Source: Ceriagrion tenellum
Taxonomy: Eukaryota; Arthropoda; Insecta; Odonata; Coenagrionidae
Direction of reading: 5' to 3'
NCBI GenBank assembly: GCA_963169105.1
Contig: OY720635.1
Coordinates: 133,443,872-133,507,871 of the forward strand
DNA length: 64,000 nt
Positions 25,068 to 36,148 of the stretch are shown piece by piece. Position 1 is the stretch's first letter; the number at the start of each line of letters is the position of its first letter. The notes beneath the pieces were generated by a model. That model searched no databases. It saw only the letters and a list, made by a program, of their open reading frames with translations, and was not told where the DNA came from. Both the position numbers and the translations under genes were made by a program.

Positions 25068-25444
25068 TTAAAGGTTTGATTTGTACTTTTTTGTTAGATT
25101 ATAGTGCAGATATTTTGGGATAAGAACAACATTTATTGAACAATATTTGTAACACCACTAAAGGAGGCATCCTGCAATAGAAGGGAGCGTGTGACGAGAA
25201 CATTTAGGGAAGAATGTTAAGAGAGGTTTTGAGAGCAGTTAAATATGGAGTATAGCGTTGTAAGATGTAGAAAGTTTGAATTTGAGAAAATAGAGCGAGA
25301 ATAGGCTGCATGCATTTGAGATGCGAATGAGGAGGAGAAGAATGGAATTCTGATGGAGGACGGAAAGGAAGACGAATATGTAAGAGTTGAATGTAGTGAA
25401 TGAGAAGAGAGAGAACATTCGGCTTTATACACCGCATGTCAAAA
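25068..25444. other. non-coding, nothing recognised
   Basis: Purine-rich on the plus strand; the minus-strand open frames here are low-complexity and are not called. Confidence 0.45.
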
Positions 25445-26955
25445 TATTTCAATTCTGAGATGGTACTAAAAACATTGTATTACTCTTATGTTAGAAGTAA
25501 GTTGGAATATGGATCGGTTATTTGGAATCCCTATATGGGCAATTCTCTGTAAACTCGCAATGGCCCATACAGACGATGTCCTGGCATATTATTTTAGCAT
25601 TTTCGTAAAAATATAATACTATTGCTTGGGAAAGTAATTATTACTGTTGTTACATAAGAGAGCCAATTAAATTTATAGGAATTTTTAAAGTTATTTGTAA
25701 TTTTTCCGATAAAACATGACAGGGGACTGCTAGGTTCAACAAGGGACTGTTTTGAACGTGACAGGGGACTGTTAGATGAGACAGAGGACTGTTTTATACA
25801 GACGTAAGTCATATTATTAGTATCAATCATTTATTATTTTTATACTTCTTCTATCTTCTATCTAACTTCACACTGATTTCGTTTCATTTCACGCCAAACA
25901 ACGTTTGTAAACATAACAGATATTTTCTACAGTAGCTTTGAATTTTTGGCAGAGGACTGTTTGAAAAAACTCCGGACAACGTTTACATGACGTTATAAAA
26001 GTTAAAAAATACGTAACTAGACCTTGTTTTATGAAAAACATATAATTTACTTATTCTATTTTTAGATATTTATTGCCAAACTGATGTAGTTATCGTAATA
26101 ACTTTTTTTAAATATTACCTCTAAGTGGGAATTCTGAGTATGGGACAGCCAGGGGACTGTATTTTTAAGACTTTGATAATTTCTAGAAAAATAGGTAAAA
26201 TTGCTATCGTTCTAAATACTGCTGCGCAATAAAGTTTTAGTCTTTTATTTGAATAAAGAGTGATAATTATTTTATTAAGTTTTATAATTTAAAATAAAAT
26301 CGGTCCGGACAGCCATTTACGAGTTTACAGAGAATCGCCCATATAAAGAAACATATTGTAATGCTTGAGCACGTTCAAAAGAGATTTTTAAGATTTTTAT
26401 ATTTTGTATTATATAATGTGCATCCGCTTTTTGACAATTATGTTTGTTATAATGAATTGTTAAAAGAGTTTGATTTCCAGACCCTACAAAATAGAAGAAG
26501 CATAAACGATCTGCTATTTCTTCATGATGTCATCAGTAAGGGACTATCTAATGAGTTATTGAAGGAAATAAGAATCATAGTTCCTAATGTCAATAGTAGG
26601 TTAAAAAGAACCTTTTACATACCAAGGGTGAATACCAATGATTGTGCAAATTCGCCAATACAAAGGATTTGTGTAATATATAACAAGCATTGCAACGAAC
26701 TGGACTTATACATAAGGAAAGATTACTTTTTAAAAGAAGCTAAGAATCTGTTTGTGAAGTGATTTAGATTGATTTGTGTGTTTTTTGCGACTGTGACCTA
26801 TTTAGTTAGTACTTTCAGTATTTGTAATCTTGATTATTACTATTTTGTGGCTGTGACCAGTTTATTTTTAATTTTTGTACTTATACTTTTGGATTGTTCA
26901 CCCTCTAATTATGTATATGTTGGGCGAACATTAAACACAATAAATAAATAAATTC
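25445..26955 (+). pseudogene. LINE reverse-transcriptase C-terminus, split by insertion
   Basis: The first part (25445-25536) encodes TLYYSYVRSKLEYGSVIWNP, the region after the polymerase core of CR1/Jockey-type LINEs. The second part (26345-26762) continues with LEHVQKRFLRFLYF, RRSINDLLFLHD and PRVNTND before a stop at 26760. A 3' UTR ends in AATAAATAAATAAA (26939-26952). Removing the 804-bp insert and one copy of its target duplication restores one frame across the junction (NPYIKKH). The 5' part of the LINE is missing. Confidence 0.75.
25533..26344. mobile_element. DNA element inserted in a LINE (804 bp)
   Basis: Inverted ends GGGCAATTCTCTGTAAACTC (25537 on) and, in reverse complement, GGGCGATTCTCTGTAAACTC (26340 back). 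It is flanked by ATAT on each side (25533-25536, 26341-26344), equally readable as a TA duplication with a TGGGC end. The interior repeats GGGGACTGTT/AGGGGACTG at least six times (25721-25950 and near 26150), a subterminal pattern like transposase binding sites. No transposase frame. Superfamily not assigned. Confidence 0.8.
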
Positions 26956-27001
26956 GGAGGAGATTAGGAGGAGAGAGAACTGCTGGATAGAGCAAGTTAT
27001 T
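26956..27001. other. short non-coding spacer
   Basis: Spacer between the LINE tail and the next insertion; it ends at the left copy of the ACGGGAAAAAAT duplication. Confidence 0.4.
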
Positions 27002-27113
27002 ACGGGAAAAAATATAAATAATAACTGCAGGTTTAACTTTGTGAAACCTCTCCATGCTTAACGGGAAGTAAAATACACTTTCTCTAGGTTCACTAGATGG
27101 GTTTATTGAGAAC

Positions 27114-27146
27114 GACCATGGTTTCGTCACATAATGACATCTTCAG
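27114..27146 (-). ncRNA. hammerhead ribozyme-like motif
   Basis: Minus strand: CTGAAGA, stem II GTCA/TGAC, GAAAC, then CATGGTC, giving a self-complementary CCATGG stem III and a GUC cleavage triplet. All core positions are present. Confidence 0.6.
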
Positions 27147-27483
27147 GTGGCAAAAAAATATTGTACATCGTACATATACCATTTTCTGGTGCACGGGTGA
27201 AGGAGGGGAAGGAAGGGGGAGGGGAGGAGGAGAGGAAAGGACGGGGAGGGAGAGGAATGAGGGGAGGGAGAATGTAGGAGTATGGTAGTTGAGGGGCAGG
27301 TAAGAAGAGTTGGGCGGTGGGAAGGGATTAACCGGGCGGCTGAGGTTGGAGGAGAGGAGTGGGAGGAAGGAGCATGGAAGAAATTAACACATATACAATT
27401 CCGAAAAATACATTGTAGCCTCCCCTCCTTCACCCGTGCACCAGAAAACGGTATATATACGATGCAAAATAATTTTTTGCAAC

Positions 27484-27520
27484 CTGAAGATGTCATTATG
27501 TGACGAAACCATGGTCGTTC
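27484..27520 (+). ncRNA. hammerhead ribozyme-like motif
   Basis: Plus-strand twin of the motif at 27114-27146: CTGAAGA (27484-27490), stem II GTCA/TGAC, GAAAC (27505-27509), CATGG and GTC (27514-27516). The two face opposite directions in the two arms. Confidence 0.6.
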
Positions 27521-27949
27521 TCAATAAACCCATCTAATGAATCTATACAAAGTGTATTTTAATTTCCGTTCAGTAACGGGAAAAAATGATCCTGAAGGAC
27601 TAATTTAGGGGAGAGGATGTTGCGTAAACGCAGAAGAGGAATAAATAGCTTTATGAACTGTTTACAGATAACAATCTCTGAATTTGATGTTAAAATATGC
27701 TATAAGCATGATTATGGTGCTATGAGAGTCAGGTCCGGAAAATAGTTGACAAGTTGAGTGGCGACAAAGATCAACGACGAAGCGTTGTATATGATGGAGG
27801 AGGAGAGAAAGATAGTAACGGTGATTAAGAGACGGCAGAAATGAGAGATGGAGGGTGCAAGGAGAAATGAGGGCTTGTTAAAGAGGTTGATACAGGGCGT
27901 TTAACACTGGAGAAGTAAGGAACAGAGAGAGGAGGGTTGGAATTTTAGA

Positions 27950-28296
27950 CGGCATGGGGGAAGATTACTGAGGATAAAATGGACGGACAAAATAAGGAAT
28001 GATGAAGTATACAGAAGAGTAGAAGAGGAAAGGACCATCTGGAACACCATGCAGAAAAGAAATCACATGGATTGGACACACCCTGAGACACAATGGGTTA
28101 GTGAAGAACGTAATTGAAGGTAAAAATAGAGGGAAAATTCCCCAGAGGAAGACCCAGGAATAAGTGCATGGACCAAATAAAGAGGAAAGTACATAGGAAG
28201 AGATACCAGGTGATAAGGGAACTATAATTAGATAGGAACGGATGGAGGGCTGCAGTCAACCAATCTTAGGATTGAACGGGCAATGAATGAATGAAT
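27950..28296 (+). pseudogene. RTE-type LINE, 3' end
   Basis: The plus strand encodes WTDKIRNDEVYRRVEEERTI, later RGRPR-like (PRGRPRN) and NGWRAAVNQS, a C-terminal signature of RTE-like insect retrotransposons often labelled endonuclease-reverse transcriptase. Frameshifts and stops interrupt it. It ends in a (GAAT)n-like tail, AATGAATGAATGAATA (28280-28296). 5' truncated. Confidence 0.65.
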
Positions 28297-28537
28297 ACGG
28301 GCAGGCAGAAGGAATGACAAACTCTAGAGAGACCTGATGATGATCTATTATATGGAGCAAAGTTGAATTATGTCCGAGAATTGGGATTGATAGCAAATCG
28401 ACTGTCCAAAAACTTACCAATCAACTAGTAGAACACCCAAGGATAGTGACATGAAGAAAGATCTAAGGCTTTCCCGGCGTTTGATGTCGTTAAAGGCTAC
28501 TCGGGCTTTCCACCGGGTCAAACTCTCCATATAAGCC

Positions 28538-28572
28538 GACTTTTCGATGAACAAGTCGTCCATCGTCATCAG
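28538..28572 (-). ncRNA. hammerhead ribozyme-like motif, altered core
   Basis: Minus strand: CTGATGA, C, stem II GATG/CATC with an 11-base loop, then GAAAAGTC where GAAAC...GTC is expected. The C-to-A change in the last core position would break the stem III closing pair. Confidence 0.5.
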
Positions 28573-28661
28573 GGCATGTTTTGCATCGTCAACTGGTCCG
28601 GAATATATATCGTTCGGCATACGGTCAGGTGTCTTGTGGTTATGTCCGCTAGTTCCCACCT

Positions 28662-29027
28662 TTATTTCTCTCTAGTCTCACGTATGCATCTCAGCTCTGG
28701 TTTCCATGACTGGCTGAGGGAGTAACCAGCGTCGCCATTCATAGTCTTATTTCTCATCCGGATGTCGATCGCTTCCCTCGTCAGTCTTTGCCAGAAATTG
28801 TACACGCGGCAGAGGAGCTTCGTCTTCTCCCGGCAAATGGCATGGTCCTCGGAAATGCTGTACTCGGCCACCGCGGATTTTTCATGTTGGCCAAGTCTGA
28901 AGTGCCGCTTGTGCTCCTTGACCCTTGTGGCGATCGGCCCGCCCGTCTCTCCCGCGTACGCCGGGCCGCGTGCACATGGTATCTCGTAGATTCCAGGTGC
29001 CAAGAGGCCGCATGACATGGAGTGCAT
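28662..29027 (-). pseudogene. PLE GIY-YIG endonuclease domain
   Basis: An open frame of 121 codons. GIYEIPC (residues 12-18) supplies the GIY part and AYAGETGG the YIG equivalent. It continues with the catalytic-helix arginine (TRVKEHKRHF), then SAVAEYSISEDH and LTREAIDIRMR. This order matches the C-terminal domain of Penelope-like retroelements, where it nicks target DNA. The N-terminal reverse transcriptase is missing, so it is a fragment. YAG instead of YIG is a mild departure. Confidence 0.8.
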
Positions 29028-29040
29028 TCTCTACCTAAAA

Positions 29041-30705
29041 AACATGCACTTCAGTCAATTTCAATGCAGTTAAAGTTTTGTATAGGCACTTCATTGTTAC
29101 TTGTCACGTTCGGGTCCTGTTGAACAGCGCAGGATACAGACTTAGAAACGTTTTGTTGGCTTTGCCTTTATCCATTTCATCACCAATCATCCATCAACCA
29201 TATCTCATTCATTCTTTCCGAATGGGCCTTCCTTCTCTCTTCCAACCACGTGGTTACGGTCCGCTTACATTTTTCCTGGTTCGCAACCTACGAATCGCTA
29301 ACTTTTGACTAAAATATTTTCTATCCTGGACTTCCTGTGGTGTTATCTTTACTTCTTTCAGATCTTCTTTAATTGCAGCCATGTATTTCTTTGTGATTTA
29401 TTGTTTTCATTTCTATTATTATTTTATTTGGATTATACCTACGGTTGAAAAATGTCCTTTAATGGCAGTACACCTAAAAATTTTAAGACCACTACATTTT
29501 AGTAGAAAGTAGGCTGTTCCTGTGATTAGGAACACTGAGAAATGTTATCCTTAGTTGAATATGCACCCATGCCTACCTTTGCGCCAGAAAACTCTGATTG
29601 AATGATGTTAAATTATAAACAAGTATTTGATCCTCCCTCGTGATTTTCCATCATTTCCTTTCGGCCGGTGAACTCCGTGCGTGGCACACAAATTTTGTCA
29701 TGAATTCCAATGGTCTTTCATTAATCTCCGGGGAGCTTTAGTAATGCTTTCCGTTGCTGTCGAAGCGATTTGTCCTCCTCCTCCTCGCTGACTCGCGATG
29801 CAATCACTAATGTCATAACCACTCTGCGAAAAAAAAAACAATATTCCTCCGGCGACTCGTTCATGTCTCGAACCGCCATGCAACGAAAGAGAAAGCACTT
29901 TTTGCGCCCCCCCTCCCCCCCCAGGGCAACCCGTCTATTTTAATCGAGCTTCGGGGGAATACGTAACAAAAAAAACAGCATTGGGTGAAATGGACAAGCA
30001 CCACTGCCCCACTTGTGTGCGATGCTTCAAACTTCCCACTCAGGAAGTGCGCAAAAAAAGAGGTGTCTGAGGATGGGCATTGAAAATAGCTCATGCGAGA
30101 GAAACTCCCTCTCTCTCTCTCTCTCTGTTTTTTTTCTATTCCTCTTGCCTCTCTCTCTCTCCATCGGCGCATTCACTCGGAACTTCCCCCCTCGGGCGTT
30201 TCGCAACGGCCGTCGCCAACATTGGTGGTGTGTCCGCGTCGCGCCTCTTTCAAACAAACACAATTAGACGACCTATCTTTGATGGGCGTGGATGTGGCGG
30301 TTGGGTGGGAGGAGAGGGGTGGGGGGTTATCGGTCATCCTCAATGACCTCCGGTGGGATTGAATGACGGCTGATGATGATCTTGACATTGGAATGGGCAT
30401 TTTTGACGAGTGATTTCCTCCAAGGACGGACATCGCTGACAACGTTGGAATGTTATTTGAAACCAAACGGGTACTTTCGACTCACCATATCATGTTGTGA
30501 AGCAATTTTTCTATCATCCACTTATTCAACAATTTCTATACGAACTGCACTTTTTCATTTATCTAATCTATGCTAAGTTTCGGGGTGAAACAGTCAACAA
30601 CTAAATGTAGTGCGTAATTTTTTGCTGAAGTTAGCCCAAACGCAAACCATTAGGCCTATAATTTCAACAGATTCAGGCGAGATATCATGAAAGTTCGTCA
30701 TATTA
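29041..30705. other. non-coding, simple-sequence rich
   Basis: A GC-richer island at about 29690-30330 contains (CT)n tracts (30107-30126 and 30151-30162), C runs near 29908-29921 and a CpG-rich part near 30180-30240. Open frames of up to 103 codons overlap in several phases without domains. It could be a promoter-type island but no gene was found next to it. Confidence 0.35.
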
Positions 30706-30862
30706 TAACCAACACAGCAATTGCACTTTTCCACAAGATATTTTAATGCGTACGACACGTTTAAGCTCATAGAGATATGTCTTTTACCTGATGATGGCTC
30801 TGTGGGCTGAAACGCGTCGTACTCATTAAAATGCCTTGTGGAAAAGTGCAATTGTTGTATCT
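30706..30862. mobile_element. PLE-derived inverted terminal hairpin
   Basis: The left arm (30712-30765: CAATTGCACTTTTCCACAAG then ATTTTAATG.GTACGAC.CGTTT) is repeated inverted at about 30803-30856. The right arm carries an intact ribozyme core on the plus strand; in the left arm GAAAC has become TAAAC. Only about 35 bp separate the arms. No coding region. Confidence 0.62.
30788..30820 (+). ncRNA. hammerhead ribozyme-like motif
   Basis: CTGATGA (30788-30794), stem II GGCTC/GGGCT with two G-U pairs and loop TGT, GAAAC (30809-30813), self-complementary CGCG stem III and GTC (30816-30818). The core is complete; stem I would be contributed by the flanking arm. Confidence 0.65.
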
Positions 30863-31825
30863 GTTTTAATATTAAGCCTACAGGCTATCCAAACTTCCCT
30901 AAAATGTAAACTCAAAATGTATGTTCTTGATACATGGAAAATTTTATGTCCATAATTAATCCTGCGGAGTTCTAAATCTGGTGTACTCAACCGGGGGTCG
31001 AACAGCGATGGCTGTCGGACTGTCAAGCCAACAAAGTAGTAAACGGGACCGATTCGCGAGCTAGGTTACCGCGAAGGAATTGAGGTTTCTATATTCAGAA
31101 TCGGACCTGCGCCTGTTAGAAGGAGTTCTTTAAGTTAAATTGATTTCCATGAGTGAAAAAGTGAAGGACTACCTATTCGATCATTTACTGAAGTGTTTGT
31201 CCATCTTGGACGTCTAATTGTAAAGGACTATTTGATGCCTGATCATGTATATAAACCCCTATATCGCCACGGTAGACTTTGACCGGCATTGACAAGGGGG
31301 AACGTGTGATATGGCGATTACACTATGTTCTGTCACATATAAAAGTTTTCCTAAGTGACTGAGTTATATCTTCATTATACTCGACGATTTGATAATTTAC
31401 CTTGTCCTCTAACACCCGTCCTGGGCGACATTGAGTCAGTCCGCGCACGCTATGTATAAAGGATCTTAGATTATGTTAAAGGCCTCGATTTTGTACTGCC
31501 TTTTGAGAAAGTCAGACTCCCAAGTCCAACCAGCAATTAGGAGACAACTTGTGGATATAATGGCGTACTCACAGCGGAGATACTTGACAGGACTCGACTA
31601 GAGCTTGGCTTTGCGCTCGGCAGCCCATTCTAGTTAAGTGCGCCCGATACAGACGTATGATCCCCGGTATCATCTTAGATTTCACATTTTATGCTATCAA
31701 AATTTTGTTTTGCCTTACTATTTAAGTTAAAAATTATTTAGTAAGCACGTCTCCTATTAAATTTTACTGATCCCGTTATCATCTTTTTTTCTCTAAAGTA
31801 CTTGGGTATGAATGGCCCACCATAA
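30863..31825. other. non-coding, nothing recognised
   Basis: No supported gene or repeat. Confidence 0.5.
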
Positions 31826-32055
31826 TCTACATCTACATCTACGTGACACCCTGCGAGCCACCACGAGGGTGTGGGGCAGGGGGTTAAGATCACCAAACAT
31901 TAACCATTGACATGCAAGTAGGATATTTAAGGGAGATAAGCTAGATAATAGGGTCACATGGAGCTAGATGGTTAGTATCTACATAGTGAGGAAGGGATTA
32001 TTGGTTGTTATTACATGCATCATTCACTACAGACTACTCTAACTATATTTCATAT
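31826..32055 (-). mobile_element. CR1-like LINE 3' UTR
   Basis: On the minus strand this matches the 3' part of the LINE at 49543-50222, ending CTCGTGGTGGCTCGCAGGGT then a (TGTAGA)n tail (31846-31831). It consists of 3' UTR only, as expected for strong 5' truncation. Confidence 0.7.
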
Positions 32056-32570
32056 AATGGTCAACCCATATGACCTCAGAACACCTCCGGGTCGAAAATG
32101 TGAATTTCAAAGGCATCATAACTAATGATTTCATGGCAGTGTATCGCATACTTATAACGTCCGGTGAAAGTAAGCGATTAAGTTAAATTGAAAGGGGACA
32201 TTTCTACGTCACTGTCATCATAGCATCATTCCCTTGAATAACCTCACCATTACCGTTATGAGGTCGCAAAATATGAGGTTTTTGCTGATCACTAAGTATA
32301 TACAATTGATTACCGTCAATATTTCTATGTTACATAAAAATATAGCACCATATTTATTCAGGAAAAGTGGAAACCTAAAACTGTAGTGATGATATGATAC
32401 CAATTTTAAGACTATTCGTTCAATTCTGCAAAAATTGTATTGTTATTGTTAAGCAGAACAGAAAAAATGTGCAATAGCACGTCCGTGAATATATTCATGA
32501 GCATATCTTAAAACTCGCTTGAGTAAAACTGCCATGTTAGTTCCCATTTCTGAGTCACCGTCTGCCAAGT
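32056..32570. other. non-coding, nothing recognised
   Basis: AT-rich sequence without supported features. Confidence 0.5.
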
Positions 32571-33596
32571 AATAATAATAATAATAATAATATTTATTTA
32601 TCCCTTAGAATCAACATTACAAGCATATTTACATTTCAATTAAATAAGGATAAATTAATTAGGAATCCCTTTAGGCATTGCCTGTATTGGGATACCTCAA
32701 GATAAATTACAGTATAAGTAAACTGAGACCAGTTACGAGACATAAATAAATGCATGAAAAGATAACAATTTGTTTTTTAGTTACAACCTGTCGTGCATAC
32801 AAAATATAACTAGTGAGTATTAACCTTACTATTAACAAAAAAATACATCTGGATTTTCTACATTAAGTAACCATTTCTTACCTCCTTTCAAAAAAGATGT
32901 TAAACTTTTTGAACCTCTTATACTATCTGACAATCTAGAAAATAATGTTGGCCCTACATAGATAAATGAGCGTTTGAACACGGTCAGATTTGGTTTGGGC
33001 AAAACATACATTTTTGTAGATCTTAGGTTGTATACATTGGTTATTGGTTCTTCCTTAGGTTTATTACCACTTCTGAGGTAGAACAATTTCAATACTTTGT
33101 ACACGTAAAGATGACGTAAAGGGAGTAACTGTAAATCCACAAATATGGGCAAGGACGGTTCAAATTGACATTTTCTAGCAATCAGTCTCACTATTGCTTT
33201 TTGGAGAATCAGCATCGGATTGAGCGAATTTTTGTAGGCACCTCCCCAGCAGATTTAATTTTGTTGAAGACAGAAGACATTAAGATGACACCTCCCGTAG
33301 TTTAATTTTGATTGCACTAAAGCATGATAAATAGTTTTAATGAATTGTCGGGGACATTTATTTCGAAGGAAATAAAACTTCGCGTGGATAAATTTTAGTT
33401 CCCTTGAAATTCGATTTATGTGTTTATCCCACTTTAAATGCTGGTCTACAGTCACTCCCAAGTATTTGTATTCAGGCACACATTCAATTTGTATACAGTT
33501 ATTACAAAAGGTTCGATCACAACTTGGTTTATGATAGGTTAATTGCCAATTAATTGAGAAACGATTACATACATTAAAACACAAAAATTTCAATTA
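32571..33596 (-). pseudogene. LINE reverse-transcriptase C-terminal part
   Basis: The minus strand encodes YKYLGVTVDQHLKWDKHI and FIKTIYHALVQSKLNYG (33479-33297), then, after a short frame-disrupting insertion near 33240-33290, WGGAYKNSLNPMLILQKAI and LLPLRHLYVYKVLKLFY to a stop at 32832. The motifs are the thumb and C-terminal region of a CR1/Jockey-type LINE. The 3' end is an (ATT)n tail at 32593-32571. 5' truncated just after the catalytic motifs. Confidence 0.72.
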
Positions 33597-34901
33597 ATAG
33601 TAGTATCAATGCAATACGTCTTTTATTTGTTTAACATTTGAAATAAAGGAGGAATTTTCTTTGAGGTATCCTGATATTATGCCACTTGCAAGAATTTTGT
33701 TCAGTACTAAATGCTGACTCACACGATGAAGTCCAAACGTATGTCGTGTGTGCAATTTGGTCGCCTCACATGACGGAGTTCTCACATCGTTTTACAGAAA
33801 GGAATTCTCTTTATTTCATTGCACCTACTTACGGGCTATTTCTACATCCACGAAAAATGTATTGATTCGCGCATATAATTTTACAATGAAAACTTTTAAA
33901 CAAATCAAAATACAAAGCAAAGCCTTCAGCCACTTCTCTTCCAGTATTACCATGATTTTAGTCCAAATATTGACCTTCAATTAAATAGAAGACCCGATAT
34001 CCGGGGTCCTTCAACGTGCTTCCTTTAATGAAATATGCCCTTTTATGAAATATTCCCTCCTACGCAAAGCTTATATTTGTTTTCATTATTCAGACGTATT
34101 TATTTCCGCAGTTTTTGTTCGCTCATAGTTTCTGCCACGCAATTTTTTGTATTCCCTGCCCTTTACAACCTTTTCTAAAGTGTATTTTTTTTAACAATAC
34201 TATCGAAGCATCAGCGAATTAACAGCTTTTTTTCTCAGTAACACTATGATGATTTTACTCTCAAAACTTCTTAACATTTTTGTCTGGGACGGTTATAAAT
34301 TTAAGAGTCTGAAGTAAAGGATATATTCTACTTGAAACTGATATCTTCATGTTTCCCCTATCCCTCTATCCCAGAGGATAAATCATCCTAAAATGCTCAC
34401 AGAGTTCCTGCTAAACATCCTGACGAACATCCTATTAAAGAATGACTAAATTTATTTTAGTTCTGTGAGACCTTAGTGTAAACTATATATTCCACAAGAA
34501 AATATATATTGTATTGAAGTATAACTAAGTTTCATATGGTGGTGTTTTTATCTTTAGGGGAATTAAGACAGACAAAGGATGGTAAAATAAACGACATAAT
34601 TTGTTTCCTTTCTTCCTCCGGAATTATTCACCCGCCTCGTTGTTTTTCTGTCAACGTTCCTACTTCTATTCTTAAGGCATCTTCTTGTCGAAAATGGATG
34701 GCCTGAAGACGCCTCCAGGATAGGAGGGGAAGCGTTGTTAGAGAGATAATGACGCGGATTACGAATCTTGGTAAGAAAAATGGAAAGAGTAGCCATTTTC
34801 CGCGGAAACCTTAGATATAACGTGAAAATGTAAATGTGAGGGTTAGAAATTTGTGTTTCATTCATCGAATAAATGGCAGTGAACTATTCTTCGTCAGCTG
34901 T
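33597..34901. other. non-coding, nothing recognised
   Basis: AT-rich sequence; the minus-strand frame at 34563-34865 has no domain and is not called. Confidence 0.5.
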
Positions 34902-34966
34902 CAACTACTGAGACCAGGGATAGAAGGATTAACTTTGCAATTCCACATTGTAAAAGATTTATTTAT

Positions 34967-34997
34967 GACCGGTTTTGCCGCAGTGCAGCATCATCAG
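34967..34997 (-). ncRNA. hammerhead ribozyme-like motif, altered core
   Basis: Minus strand: CTGATGA, stem II GCTGC/GCGGC with loop ACT, then AAAAC instead of GAAAC, then CGGTC. Same design as 36013-36045 but with the first core G lost. Confidence 0.55.
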
Positions 34998-35386
34998 GTA
35001 CACCGACATATTTTCCACTCTATATATATATATATATACATATGAAATTCTATGGATGAAGGAGAGGGGGCGGGTGAAGGGGAGGGAGGGGAAGTCACAA
35101 GTAAGGCGTTGGGTGGGGAATTGGGTTGGATGGGTGGGGGTGGGAGGCTCTATGTTTGATTGGATGGGGAGGGGGTGAGGAGCTACGGTATTGGACATAA
35201 TCCGGGAAGCGGACGCTGGATTGGTTGTAGGTTGAGCGAGGGTTGTGGTTGCGGGATGTGTAATGATGTTTTTGGTAGGAGTCAGGACGTGTAGAAGAGG
35301 GGAACGGGAGGGGTACAAAAGTTCGTTAACAATATGAAATTCGTTTGAATTTTCCCTGTACAAAATTTCCAATTCTTCCAAAGCAT

Positions 35387-35692
35387 CTAACTTCGGTCCT
35401 TTTTCTTGAATGTGTAGAATTTTTGGGGTAAAATTGCTGGAGTGTCCATTTGCATTAAATGTTTTGCAAACTGTGAATTATAGTTATTGTTTATGCAACA
35501 GGCTCTATGTTCTTTCACTCTAGTCACAAATTTCCTATCAGTCTGTCCCACGTACGTCATCCCACAATCATCGCACTGGAGTTCATATGCACCACTCTTT
35601 TGTATCACTTCCGTCTTGTCCTTATTGCTTCCTAACAGGTTCCTCACTGTGTGCCTGTTGTAAAAGGCAGCTCTCACTTCTTCTTTGGGCAA
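35387..35692 (-). pseudogene. PLE GIY-YIG endonuclease domain
   Basis: An open frame of about 101 codons. It contains a CCHH-type spacing (YELQCDDCGMTYVG) with GAY..YVG as the GIY-YIG equivalents, TRVKEHRACC with the conserved arginine and H, and FAKHLM. The upstream frame is shifted relative to the linker (stop near 35710), so it cannot be translated as one protein with it. This is the integrase-like domain of a Penelope-type element. Confidence 0.8.
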
Positions 35693-36012
35693 TAACCGTT
35701 GGACTTTTAATGAAATGCTTCCCAGAACTTAGAAGCGTCTTTTTCTTTAGGTGTTGCACTGTAAATCTCCTTTATAGCTATCTGGGTGCGTTTTTGTCGG
35801 TACAGTTTGTCTATTAACTCGAAGGAGTACCCATTGTTAAATGCAATTGGTGTTATTATGTTTAGTTCTTTGTTTTTGTTTGGTTCTGTTATAGAAATGT
35901 GATACAGTCTGTTAAAAAAACTTCCCCTCCCTCCCCTTCATCCGCCTCCTCTCCTCTCCTTCATCCATAGAATTTCATATATGTATATAGAGTGGAAGAT
36001 ATGTCTGTGTAC

Positions 36013-36045
36013 CTGATGATGCTGCAATGCGGCGAAACCGGTCGT
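36013..36045 (+). ncRNA. hammerhead ribozyme-like motif
   Basis: CTGATGA (36013-36019), a 5-bp stem II GCTGC/GCGGC (36021-36025 with 36029-36033), GAAAC (36034-36038), CGG and GTC (36041-36043). Every core position is present and CCGG gives a self-complementary short stem III. The best preserved copy in the window. Confidence 0.7.
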
Positions 36046-36148
36046 AAATAAATCTTTCACAATGTGGAATTGCAAAGTTAATCCTTCTATCCCTGATTTC
36101 AAGGAATTCCACCGAGTGAGGTCTGAAACCATCGTTTACAACTACTGA

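Larger units (their letters stand above)
27002..27587. mobile_element. PLE-derived inverted terminal pair without coding region
   Basis: Two arms of about 145 bp (about 27060-27205 and 27415-27570) are inverted copies sharing CTCAATAAACCCATCTA.TGAA and the CACCCGTGCACCAGAAAA edge. Each carries a hammerhead core. The centre is purine-rich low complexity. ACGGGAAAAAAT occurs at 27002-27013 and 27576-27587, apparently a 12-bp target duplication, with about 45 bp of single-copy sequence inside the left one. No reverse transcriptase is present. Confidence 0.7.
28460..29040 (-). mobile_element. Penelope-like element, 3' fragment
   Basis: 5'-truncated near 29040. It keeps the GIY-YIG domain (29027-28662) followed on the same strand by a terminal segment with a ribozyme-like core (28572-28538). 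The reverse-transcriptase region is absent. Confidence 0.7.
34902..36148 (-). mobile_element. Penelope-like element with terminal duplication
   Basis: CAACTACTGA flanks the insert at 34902-34911 and 36139-36148, a 10-bp target duplication. Inverted terminal arms (about 34912-35080 and 35920-36100) share GGGATAGAAGGATTAACTTT and ATATGAAATTCTATGGATGA, and each holds a hammerhead core. Between them on the minus strand lie part of the RT-to-endonuclease linker (35890-35700, including NNGYSFELIDKLYRQKRTQ) and a GIY-YIG domain. The catalytic reverse transcriptase is missing. About 40 bp of single-copy sequence lie between the right arm and the right duplication. Confidence 0.8.
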
